DNA of 64,000 nucleotides, from contig LLKO01000023.1 in assembly GCA_001513895.1 (NCBI GenBank), positions 291,337 to 355,336 on the forward strand, in the 5' to 3' direction. Position 1 is the stretch's first letter, and every line of letters starts with the position of its first letter. Source of the stretch: Graphilbum fragrans (taxonomy: Eukaryota > Ascomycota > Sordariomycetes > Ophiostomatales > Ophiostomataceae). Below, in pieces: positions 45,900 to 56,216 of the stretch. The notes below the pieces were generated by a model. The model had not been told where the DNA came from. It saw nothing but the letters and a program-made list of their open reading frames with translations, and did not search any database. The position numbers and the translations under genes are program-made.

Positions 45900-48224
45900 C
45901 TAGTACTTGGTGAAGCAGTCACAGCCCGGCCGCGCGCAGTAGTATGGGTTGTGCTGCGGCTTGGGACGCGGCGGTCCATGGACTGTCGCGAATCCTTCTC
46001 CAAACCCCTCCCGGAGCGTGCCCTTCCACGGATCCTCGCCGGGCGCCGCCGTGTGCGGAAGCCCGATGTCTCGCACCAGGCTCGGCGGCAGCGGCTTGCG
46101 CACCCAGAACGGCTGGGGCGGGGGCTGGGCGCGGCTTTGGAGGATCTTGGCCTCTTGGGCCACAGGCTGCGTGGCAGGGTTGAGCACGGGTTTCTTGGTG
46201 CCGACCTTGTCCATTGTCCCTTGGGCCATGTCGACCTTGGAGACAAACTGAGCAGCAGCCAGCTTGGGATTCAAACCCTTTGTCACTAAAGGGGACAACT
46301 TGGGCCTCACCCGGGGGCGTGGCTTTGACTTAGCTTCCAGCACGGTTTCCGGCAGGGTTTCTGGTATAGCTTCCGGCTTAGCTTCCGGCATAGCTTCCGG
46401 CATAGCTTCCGGCATGGTTTCCGGCATGGTTTCCGGCATGGTTTCCGGCATGGTTTCCGGCATGCTTTTAGGTATAATACCCGGCATGGGCTCTGGACTG
46501 GGGTGCGGTGCTGGCTTACCTGCTCCCTGCGGCATGTCTAGACGACTGCTCCAGTGACGCAGAGACGGGCAAAATGACCGCGACGGCATGCTGTCAGGCA
46601 AGCCCATGAAGCCGTTGGCAAGCTCCTCAAAAGTGATAGTGGGAATCGGCGGCAACACCATAACACTGCGGCTATTGTTGTTGTTGGCGTGGTCGTGGCG
46701 ACGGCCGTTGCTAGTGCTGGTGTGCCTGTTTCTGTTGCCTCGATGACTATGGCCGTCTGCCTTGTCTTGGACGCCGCGACCATCCAAGGTGTCCACACTC
46801 ATGCTGTCATCTTTCGCCTTCTCGCTGACGACTGCACGGCCACGACGGCGACCATCGGCCGCGGTAGCCGAGGACGACAAGGACGTAGCATTGTTGCGGC
46901 CGCTGTCGTCGTGCTTGGTGCGGATGCTGATGTGGACATCGCTGGTGCAAAAAGACAGCAGAGTCGAGGCCGCGACAGCAGTGTCTTCGGGATGCTTCTT
47001 GTTCCTGACGGCGCTGGACTTCTTGTCATTCTTTACCTGCATAGTGCCGTCTACTTCTTCCGTGTCTCCGCCTTCGTCATCCGAGCCTGTCTCTTCGTCG
47101 TCCCTCTCAACTGACTCGACGATGCGGTTGTTGTTGTTGTTGTTGTTGCTTTTTTCGTCACCCCCGCCCTTATCCTCGCCGCTACCTCCCTTCTTGTCGC
47201 CAGGGACCTTGGTAGGCTGGTCTGACTTGTCGTTGCCTCTGTCTGACTTCTCGTCGGCCTGGTCTTTCCCATGAGAGCTCTCGTCGCGACCTGTGCCTGT
47301 CCGACCGCCATATTTCGCGGGGTCCATGTCCAGATCATCTGTCATGCCACGAGCTGTTTCCACCGTGGAACCGTCCTTGACCAGCAATAGAGAAGCTTCG
47401 GCCATCTCGGTGTCCTGATTCAGAATGCCCGCCTTCTCACCGTCCACGTCCATCGGCATGGCACTGGTGCTGGTCTCTTTTTCTGCGGTCATGGGCGGCA
47501 GCGGCGTGGCCGGAAGTGGCAAAACTTGTGAGACCTGTGTGCCATCTTCCGTATGTGAAGACAGCGTTGTTGTAGACAGGGCAACTGCTTCGGCTGTGAG
47601 ACGGGCAGCTGCTTCGGTTGCAAGCTGGGTGGCTGCTTTTGTATCCGCATCTGCTTCTGCCTCCGCCTCCACCTCTGCCTCCGAATCCGCTTCATCATCT
47701 GCATCGGCTTCTGTGTCTGCGTATAGGTCGGAGCTTCCGTCGTCCGCTGACGGGGAGGTGAGGCCACGAGCAATCTTGGAAATGGCGTGGACACTTTGCT
47801 CGGGACTCGCAAAGCTCATGGCCAGAACGCCATCGAGCTTCACTTGCCATTTCTTGGACGACTTGGTCTTCTTGAACGCAGCTCGAATTAGCCGCTCTAG
47901 GCTTCGGGTTCTGTGTGAATACCGGTGCACAAGTCGCAGTGGAGGGTCTTGCTTTTCTGGCCGTGCCTTTGGTGTCTCGGGTGCCTCTGGGGATGTTGGT
48001 GCCGTTGCGTCCGTTGTTTCCGTCGACTCCTCTTTTGGTATCTCCTCCGGTGAAGTTGGTGCTGCCGGTGCCGCCGGTGCCCTCGGTGTCGTCTGTGTTG
48101 GTGCAGTCGGTGCTGCCGGTCTAGTCGGTGTCTTCGATATCTTCGGTGCGAGACGGCTGGAGCGCCGAAGGACTACCTCTAGACGGGGGCTCTCTAGCCG
48201 GGAACGCTCTCTAGTGCGGGCCAT
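45900..48224 (-). CDS. 774-residue disordered protein with MPET/MPEA repeats, unknown function
   Basis: A single uninterrupted frame with GC-rich codons, starting at ATG 48224 (MARTRERSRLESPRLEVVLR). The first 90 residues are basic, then Ala/Pro/Thr-rich. A short more ordered block follows (about 95-150: RSLERLIRAAFKKTKSSKKW, then a LDGVLAMSFASPEQSV-like segment). The middle is acidic (Glu/Asp/Ala), then Lys/Asp/Gly-rich with a run of seven Asn. Around 540-560 is PPIPTITFEELANGFMGLPD. Residues about 585-630 are about 11 tandem MPE(T/A) tetrapeptides, encoded by a 12-base repeat (GGTTTCCGGCAT on the plus strand, 46340-46465). The C-terminus is PQHNPYYCARPGCDCFTKY, with three cysteines. No family was recognised. 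The basic, disordered character would fit a nuclear or scaffold protein, which is only inference. Confidence 0.7.
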   Translation of the reverse strand: MARTRERSRLESPRLEVVLRRSSRLAPKISKTPTRPAAPTAPTQTTPRAPAAPAAPTSPEEIPKEESTETTDATAPTSPEAPETPKARPEKQDPPLRLVHRYSHRTRSLERLIRAAFKKTKSSKKWQVKLDGVLAMSFASPEQSVHAISKIARGLTSPSADDGSSDLYADTEADADDEADSEAEVEAEAEADADTKAATQLATEAAARLTAEAVALSTTTLSSHTEDGTQVSQVLPLPATPLPPMTAEKETSTSAMPMDVDGEKAGILNQDTEMAEASLLLVKDGSTVETARGMTDDLDMDPAKYGGRTGTGRDESSHGKDQADEKSDRGNDKSDQPTKVPGDKKGGSGEDKGGGDEKSNNNNNNNRIVESVERDDEETGSDDEGGDTEEVDGTMQVKNDKKSSAVRNKKHPEDTAVAASTLLSFCTSDVHISIRTKHDDSGRNNATSLSSSATAADGRRRGRAVVSEKAKDDSMSVDTLDGRGVQDKADGHSHRGNRNRHTSTSNGRRHDHANNNNSRSVMVLPPIPTITFEELANGFMGLPDSMPSRSFCPSLRHWSSRLDMPQGAGKPAPHPSPEPMPGIIPKSMPETMPETMPETMPETMPEAMPEAMPEAKPEAIPETLPETVLEAKSKPRPRVRPKLSPLVTKGLNPKLAAAQFVSKVDMAQGTMDKVGTKKPVLNPATQPVAQEAKILQSRAQPPPQPFWVRKPLPPSLVRDIGLPHTAAPGEDPWKGTLREGFGEGFATVHGPPRPKPQHNPYYCARPGCDCFTKY

Positions 48225-51126
48225 AGCATGTGTCGGGGCCCAGATAGGTACAGCAGAGGCAAAAGTGCCGTAGCAGTAGTGATAGTGGGAGGCGGGATAG
48301 GTGAAAGCAGAAATGGAAGCAGTAGATAGTAGATCAGAATAGATCTAATGGTAGGAGGGGTAGAAGAGCCCGCACAGTGGGAGGCAGCAGTAGGACGAGA
48401 CAGTATGCGAGAAGATCGTAGACCGCAGTAAAGCTGCTACTATTTATGCCACACGCCACAATTGTATATCGTCGCTAAGCGACGAGGCAGGTCGAGAAGC
48501 TGCGGCGGCGAAGATAACGCAGCGCCGCGCCAAAGAAGAAGCAAAAAAGACAAGGTGCTTGCAGGATCGTGAAGACCGGAGAATGATGTAACAGTCTAGA
48601 GGAGAAGGGGCACAATGTGTGCACAGGAGCTAGTGTAGCTTACAAACAACAGTGACGTACACCAGAATGTAGGAAGCGCATAGACACCTAGCTTTGAATA
48701 TGGATAGAGCTGAGAGGCGCCATGTAAACGTAGGGTATGGAATGAGAAGGTATAGAAGATGCGAGAAACGCAAGAAGAAAAGGGCGAGAAACAGAAAAGA
48801 ACAAGAAGGGGTAGAGAAGCAGGAGCAGAAAAGCAGACAGCGGCATAGCACACAAGAGCAAATAAACACAGCAACGGCGAGTAAAGAGTGGGATGGTCGA
48901 CGGCAGCGGCACTTCAGGCTGGCGCAGCAAGATGGAGGGGGCCGGAGGCCAGCTCTGTGCTGCTCGGGAAGCTAGCGCAGATAGGAAAAGTAGAATGGCA
49001 CACCGCATATCACACATATCACATTGGCCGACTTGCTTTGCGTAGTGTCGTTACGGAGTACAAGCTTTCTTGTACCAGCACAGCTGCACCGTGTAACTAA
49101 TGGCACGGAGTAAGTACTTCGTACTCGTCTGCGTGCTCCTGGCTCTAGCAATTGTCTTGCCGTAGTCGTAGGGGAAATAGAGAGATAGGGTAGCCGTAGG
49201 CGGGTGAGAGACGTGGGCGGAAAAGTCCCGTTTGAGCTCAAGTAACGAGCTGGAGTACATATACGAGTAGGCGGCGAGCATTTTGGCTCCCGGAGCCGAC
49301 AAGGATGGCCTGGTAGAAGGGGCCAAGACTGGACCAGGGCCGGGAGAGAACAGAGGCAGGGGTGTGGGAGCAGTGCCAGAACACCGAGAATAGAGGTGTC
49401 GGAAAGCAAAGGGCCGGAAGAGAGCAGGGGTGGAGGGGGATGGCAAGTTGGGTGCGGCTGGTCCGTTCACCATATCTTGGGTGCCCAACGCCCCGAGAAT
49501 TTGAGAACAGCGACCAGAGAATCGATATTTGCTGGCCGCAAGAAGAGCGATCAGCGGACGCAATACTGCACACACACAACACACCGGCGAGCTTCCATAT
49601 TCAGTGCCCGAGGCTGTCCTACGAGAGCCCCAGAGCATCCACTCGATGACAAGAGCTTGGCATGGATGACATTCTACGAGGGGTGATGTCCAAGCATGTC
49701 AAAGTGATGCTCTTGTTGTGGCAGGGAGACAGAGGTGATGGGGTAGGGGGGCGTAGACATAAGGGCGATGGAGGGTGGGAAGCAAATGAGGGAAGCGCGG
49801 AAAACGAAGGAAAAAAATTACAAAGAGCGAGGTGCGTGGACGACGCGAGTGAGCCAGTAAAGAAACAGCGCATACACACATGTGCATGCAGAGTACAACC
49901 ACCAAGCATGTACACCCTTCCTTCTGTTCACTTGTGTGCCCGGAAGAGGGATGGAGGGGGGATGGGCAGAAAGAGGACAAGAAATAGCGCAGGGCGAAGG
50001 AAAGTGGAAACACACGTCCAATCACAGGATGCCAAGTCGGGCACCGATGGCTTGGCCAGAACAGCTAGGGACAAGAGAATCCAACAGAAAAAAAACTCCA
50101 AAAACAGTAAAAGTGCACTTCTAGAGAATCCCGCGGAGAGGTACAAGCAGTAAGAAACGTCGAGTACCGACAGGGAGCATCCAAAGCCAGCGAAATACAC
50201 CCGATATGCTGGCCCGTCCAGGCTGGTGCAGTGAACCCGTGTCAGAATACGAGAAGACGCAGACGCAGACGCAGGGAGGGGCTGGATGTAGGAGGGACGA
50301 GCGAAAGAGCAAAGAGATAGAGACGGACATCGGTACCTCGTCCTTCGAGTAGACGGGCAAGCGGCCAAGGCGATGCGCATGTGAGCGAAGACGACAAGGC
50401 GACGACGCCGGAACCAACAGCCCAGAAGTGAGACAGCTGCGCAAGAAAGAGGCGGTGAGACCAGCCATATGCAGATGGGAGCAGGGAGTAGGGAGCAGCG
50501 TGGAGGTGCCGTGTGAGACGGGAAGAGGGAGTGTGGCTAGTGAGAGCTGAGAGGAGGACGGAGGCGTTTTTTGTGCACTAGGAGCGAGGAGGCATTTCGG
50601 CAGTTTTTAGAGCAGGCAAATATTGGCCAGAGACGCAGTGCATATTCTGTCAGTAATGCGACGAAGATTAGGATTTCGTTTTACGTCCATCATGGGAATT
50701 TAGATACGAGCGCGATTGATATGAGAACAGACGCGCCATGGAGTCCGAATTCAAATCCACTCATTAAAGCCCTTGCTACTATGGCGTACGCCTAGGCTCC
50801 ACTGCCACGGCACCGACGAGAAGCAAAGCCAAAACTCCCCCAATAATGAAAAAGCAGCATCCACACCCAAAGAGCGAGAACGCCCCAAATCCCAGACCAC
50901 ACCAGAAACACAGACCCAAGCCCACCTGAAAACCGCACTAAAACCGACCTAGAAACCGACCTGGAATACTCGCCCATCCCAATCACCCAATCACCGCCCA
51001 GAGATCGAAGCAGGCCCCACCCACTTCCCGTCCCCGATTAGGAAATCCTCAGTTAGGATGTACTCGTATTTTGTCCTCCTTTTTTTCTCATTTTTGTTTC
51101 TTTTACTTTTTATTCGAGGCAGCTCC
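48225..51126. other. 2.9 kb intergenic region, no gene seen
   Basis: Upstream of the MPET-repeat protein gene and downstream of the coiled-coil/C2H2 gene. The longest frame (minus, 49051-49638) has no homology and no gene-like codon use. TACGGAGTA lies at 49052-49060. Confidence 0.45.
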
Positions 51127-52668
51127 TCACACCACGACCGACCCCCCTTCGGTCAGCAGCAGCAGCTCGCGGAACAGCTCGTGCTGCTCTTGCAGGGTGC
51201 GCCCCAGGTAGATGCGGCCCTCTTCAATGTACTGGACCATGCGGTCGGCCTCCTCCTCGATCAGGGCAATGTCGTGGCGCAGGCTGCCGACCGACTCGCG
51301 TAGATGCTTCAGCGACTTGACCATGTCGGTCTCGGCGATGGCCTGGCGCGCAGCCTCCTCGCGCACCTGGGCCTCCATCTGGGCGGCTTCGGCCTCGCTG
51401 AGCTGCAGCTGGACCACGATTTCCTCCGTGTCCTCGAGCAGCTCCATGTCCTCGTCCAGGTCCAAGTCAATATCGGTGATGTCGGTGATGTCCGTGTCGT
51501 CTTCGGCGGCCGCAGGCACCTCAGACACGAAGAGGCTGGCTCTGGCGCGCTGCGTCTCGCGGCGCATGCGCGCGTGGAAGCCGTTGTGCGTCTCGCCGGC
51601 CGGACGCGGCTGGTCCGCAAAAAGCGTCGGCACCTGAGCCGGGCAGCCGGGGCATGTGCGTGTGGGAAACGGAGACGTGAGGCTGGACTCCAGCGCATTG
51701 CTGCCCATCGGCACGTCGTGCATGGCGCAGTGCAGCAGCTGGAAGGCTTCGGTGTGGAAGGAGCGCGTGCACTGGCGGCAGCGGTAAGGGGTGTCGGTAG
51801 GGGGGATCATGGCAGGCTGGCTGCGGCTGGGCGAAGGGGGCGAAGGGGGCGATCGCATGGAGCGAGGCGGTTTGCGCTCCTCGATGGTGTCTAGCTCGGA
51901 ACGCACGGCCAGCTTGATGTGCACCAGCCGGTGCTGCATTTGGCGCAGACGCTCGGGCAGCGCGGCCAGCTCAGCTTCGGCGGCCTCTAGATATTGGCGC
52001 TCGGCCAGCAGGCGTCGCACCAACGACTCCGCCGTGCTGCCCTGGGCGTGGGCGGCCGCCTTGACCTGGCGCAGCTGCTGGCGGCGCGCCTCGGTGCCGG
52101 CGACCATGTTGTCGATGTCGGTGGCGCTGAGCAGCGGCAGCTCGAGCTCGAGAATGCGGCGCACGACGGTCTCCTTGGTCAGCTGCTCCTTGTAGCTGAA
52201 GCGCAGCTTCTTGAAGAGGCCCTCGAGGTAGTCGAGCTCGCTGAGAGCAGGCTGGTAGTCTGTGGCCGCGCTGCCGCCGTCGCGCTGCTTGACCATGGCC
52301 AGCAGCACGTCCAGGCGGTCGTGCGGCCTGTCGAGCGAGCGCGCAAACTGGGCCATGCGCTCGACGTGCAGCATGTTGGCGTAGTCGGCCGCCGCCGAGT
52401 AGAGAGCCTCGACCGACGAGCGGTTGTCGGCCGAGTCGACGGCCTCGGGGTCGTCCAGGTCCTCATAGGTGTGGCTGACAGACGATGCGCGCGTCGAAAC
52501 CGAGGTGCGCGAGGCGCGAGAGGCCACCGAGACCTGGGACGCCGAGACGTGCGAAGCCTGCGAAGCGCGGCCCGAATCGCCGGAGTGCACCGAGCCTTCA
52601 GAGCGCATCGAGTCGACCGACCGACGCGTGCGGGCAGCGCCGGCAGACAGGGTGCGAGAGCGAGGCAT
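51127..52668 (-). CDS. coiled-coil protein with one C2H2 zinc finger, unknown function
   Basis: Predicted protein of 513 residues in one exon. ATG 52668 (MPRSRTLSAGAARTRRS) is preferred over upstream TTG/CTG codons because the upstream frame reads hydrophobic low-value residues. Residues 1-75 are Ser/Ala/Arg-rich. About 75-290 is helical with coiled-coil character (SELDYLEGLFKKLRFSYKEQ, RRILELELPLLSATDIDNM, then a Glu/Ala/Leu-rich helix). About 318-340 is a C2H2 finger: C-x2-C-x12-H-x3-H (CRQCTRSFHTEAFQLLHCAMH). A second CxxC (RTCPGCPAQV) follows. The C-terminal part has an Asp/Ile/Thr repeat (DITDITDIDLDLDED) and a final long helix to the end. The coiled coils recall kinetochore or spindle-pole proteins, but no family was recognised. 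Confidence 0.75.
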   Translation of the reverse strand: MPRSRTLSAGAARTRRSVDSMRSEGSVHSGDSGRASQASHVSASQVSVASRASRTSVSTRASSVSHTYEDLDDPEAVDSADNRSSVEALYSAAADYANMLHVERMAQFARSLDRPHDRLDVLLAMVKQRDGGSAATDYQPALSELDYLEGLFKKLRFSYKEQLTKETVVRRILELELPLLSATDIDNMVAGTEARRQQLRQVKAAAHAQGSTAESLVRRLLAERQYLEAAEAELAALPERLRQMQHRLVHIKLAVRSELDTIEERKPPRSMRSPPSPPSPSRSQPAMIPPTDTPYRCRQCTRSFHTEAFQLLHCAMHDVPMGSNALESSLTSPFPTRTCPGCPAQVPTLFADQPRPAGETHNGFHARMRRETQRARASLFVSEVPAAAEDDTDITDITDIDLDLDEDMELLEDTEEIVVQLQLSEAEAAQMEAQVREEAARQAIAETDMVKSLKHLRESVGSLRHDIALIEEEADRMVQYIEEGRIYLGRTLQEQHELFRELLLLTEGGSVVV

Positions 52669-55600
52669 AGTGGCGAGAATCGACACAGAGGGGAGAGGCT
52701 GGGCCGGCAAGGCAGCACCGCAGGCACTCGGCGAGATCTGGTGATAGTGGGGATAAAGGTAAACAAAAGCGATGGGGAGCAACAACAACGGCAGCTAGGG
52801 AACAAGGGTTGGGCAAGAGCAAGACGTGGATGCAAAAGTGCTCGTGCTCGTCGACAGGATCTTTCTGACCAGCTTCAACAAGGGACCTGGGCCGGTGACC
52901 ACTTCGCGGGGGAAAGGCCGGTTCTTTTCAACGGCAAGGGGAGATGGTCGTGGAGCACAGCTTCAGTCACAGCTTCAGTCAAAAACGTAAACAGAAACGA
53001 GCTGCCAGCGGCGGGACGCGCTAGTCCCGATTTGGACGCGCTCTGGGATATGCGGCTGGTCTTGGACATTCGGCCTGCGCACCGCTAAGAATGCGCCCAA
53101 GAGTCCAGCCAAGGGCGGCTCGTCTCGCACGAGAGCATGTACGAGCAGATGCTCTGCTCGTCAGCCATTCACATTCCCCGTCGATTTCGATGAGAAGCCG
53201 TGCAGACGAGTAGTGACGGAGTGCATGCATGCGAGTTCACAGGTACAAACCACGACTTGAAACAAACTAACGCGAGGTAACTACCACTACTTATGCACGC
53301 TGTATTTTAGCACGCCACGCTGCCATTAGCTGCGTTGTAGGCGGTAGCTCGCCTTCCCACGCCGCCACTGCAGCCAATTTGGTGCTAAGCGACAACTGTG
53401 CACGCTGGCACGGTCCCCACCGCTTTTGCGGCTGAAAAGCGTTCCGCACGTACGTCTTACTTCTCGTGCTGCTTTCTCTTACGGCTTCCAACGTCTACAA
53501 TACTTCGTATGCTCTGTCCTCTGTCCCTCCACCTCGCACTCCCCTCTGATCCACGGCCCTTATCCGGCGAGACATTCTACCTAAGACATACAGCGCGCTC
53601 ATGTCGGCGAATAGTCTGATGGTGTCGTTTCTTCTTCTGTCCCTTGGCAACGCGCTGCATTCTGGAGCGAAGACACGGCCGTTGGACAGGAATGCTAAAA
53701 GCACTGAAGGGATGGTACCCCGTACTCGTAGTTAGCTTACACGCCTGTAACTGAACGGCGGTGGAGTCGTACAGTGCACTTCTAGTAACTGCACGCTGAA
53801 ACGACGCACGCCCAGACCGCTAAAGTGCAGGCAAGCCACCTGCACTGCACACGCCGAAAAGGAAGGCACACGACGCTGACCGGCATGGTCGCTCGCTCCT
53901 TGCATCGCGCCATTCCCATCACAGAGCCCTATTTTCAGCCTCTGTTGAGCTCCGAAACAACGCCTCCGTCCCAAACCGACTGCTCGTAAAGTGCTTTCTT
54001 TTTCTTCTTTTTCGCGTATTTCGTATTGTCCGGATTCCTGTTGTGCCGTTCCTGTCTGTACAGCTCGGCTTCTCGGCCTTTTGCTCTTCGTCTTGTCTTC
54101 GTTTGTTCTTTTCTTGTTTCTCATATCCTCCTTTCGTGATGTGTCGTTTATTTGTTCTTTCGGTGTTTTCTTATACCATTCCGTGATTTCGCCGTTGATA
54201 CCTTGTGCTGTGATTTTGTCTTTCCCGCCCTTTTCCTCTCCTCCCTGCAATGCTGCAATGCAGCCACTGTCCGCCCGACCAGGGTGCTGCTGTCTGGGTG
54301 GCCTGGCCTAATGCCAATATGAGGTTGGGAGGCGGCCGTGATAAACTCCTCCCCTTCCTCTTTTGTCTGCTGTGTCTCTCCCTCGATTCCCATTCGTATG
54401 GTCCCTCTTACCTCGCTCTCGACTCTCATAGGCAGCTTCTTGAATCGGATGGGTCCTTCCTACCTTCCCTCTTGATCCTATGGAGCACCCTTCACTCGTA
54501 CAGCACCTCCACGGAGTTCCTTTCTTTGCACCCTCTGTTATCGCTCCCTCCCCGGTCTCATAGAATTCGCCCGTATTTCTTGCTGATCCACTTGCTCCGG
54601 GCGATGCTCTGGTTCTCTGATTCTCAGGGTCCTCCGCGCTTGGATTCTGCGGACACTCCATGGCACAGTCAAGTTCACATGCCTCTACCCATAATTGCCC
54701 TGTACGTAGTTCTCGAAACTGCTAAATTCCTGCTCGTGCCTCTCCAAGCCCCTCCAAGTGCCCCATTCGCGCTTTCTACAAGTAGTTGTACTTCGCACTC
54801 ATGGCTCGCTCGCACTTTCCCCAGTACTTGTAAATCACGTTCCACCGGTTATTCCATCTACGGCATACAAGCACCACACACCTATTCAGGACTTGTGGCT
54901 AGAGAAACTGCCCTAGACCCATGTCCCAGGCACTGAGGCTGCTACGAGTATGTAGGAGAGCTACGAGACCACTACATAGATCGCCTTTTCGGTGGCCTAG
55001 TGCCTGGGCTGCTCTCGTTCTCGCTCACGGAGCCACAAGCTTCCCGACCTCCCATTCCAACTAGCGGTCAAGAGGACGACTGAGTGTCTGTCTGACTCTT
55101 GTGTTGTCTTCTGATAGTGTGTGTTTGACCTAATGCGAGGTGGTGGAGAGCACTGTAACACCTGCGAGGACCTTTTCTTGTCTCCGCCCACCCACCCACA
55201 CTGTTTTTTTCTGGAGGGAGGAGGGTGCCCCGGGTTCCCAGCCGTTTTCCGCTGTGGCGAGCTAGTTTCTAGCTACTCTGTGGCCTCCAAATAGTACGTA
55301 AGTGGGATCCAAGTGGAACAGAGCGAAATGGGCGTGTGCCTACGAAAAACACACACACACACACACACACATACACACACGAAATCTCTCGTATTTACGG
55401 TGGAACGTCACCAAGACATACATGATGCAGTGAGCATGCAGTCAGCAGCTCGAAAGGACAGCCGTCGGTGATATCTATGAGCAGACTTTGAGCAGTTGCA
55501 TTTTGTTGAGGTCTAGTCCTCGGAAACGGCAAGGCCGCAGACGGGTGGCGTGGACAGATGGTTGGAGTGTTGGTTGGGGCTGGCTGTAGGCAGGAATTTG

Positions 55601-56216
55601 GGCACCGTATGAAGCAAAGAGGCGAACTCCGGGATATTTGGTAGGACGCAGCACAGAGAGGAGAGTGACTGGCATTGTATTAGAGGGAAGCGAACTTTAG
55701 TGGAGAATTTGGTAGGATGGGAGCACAGAGAGGCGAGATCGGAAGTACGAGGAGGAGGACAGAGGCGAGATCGGGGAATTTGGGGGGAGCACGGTAGAGA
55801 CAGTTCGAGGAGAGAGCACAGTCGTGGGCCACCCGGAGATTCCTAATAAGCGAAGCACAAGAGGTAGCAGGCCCGACACGTGACACCTGCGTCGCGCCTG
55901 CCAGCAATATCAGGCTCTTTTTCTCAACAGTGCAGGAACGAAGCGTAGCAGGAAGAGCAAGCAGGAAGCAGAAGCATCGAGACATAAGCCGTAAATTGGA
56001 AATCAGGATGTACGAGAACCGTAGCTTCCCGTAATAGATGGCATGAAGAAGAAGGAGGGGGTGGTGAGGTCGGTGTGACTTCCTTGCTGGTTGCAAGGCC
56101 GCGCCTCCTAGAAGCTGTAAAATATGCTTTGCTCTTCGCGGTGCCTCCTCACATTGTGATGCCATGCGAATTATTTGACAAGGTTGCCGGTGAGGCTTCT
56201 CCGCGAGCACATCGAC
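52669..56216. other. 3.5 kb divergent intergenic region
   Basis: Lies between the starts of the C2H2 gene and the F-box-like gene. It holds T/C-rich stretches (53.99-54.25 kb), an AC microsatellite and a TACTCGTA motif near 53.72 kb. A 228-codon plus-strand frame at 54250 is Ser/Leu/Pro-rich from pyrimidine bias and is not supported as a gene. Confidence 0.45.
55347..55380. repeat. (AC)n microsatellite
   Basis: About 11 uninterrupted AC units, one AT interruption, then four more AC units. Confidence 0.95.

Noticed and set aside
54250..54936. 228-codon plus-strand frame
   Set aside because: Ser/Leu/Pro-rich from pyrimidine bias; no domain and no gene-like codon use.
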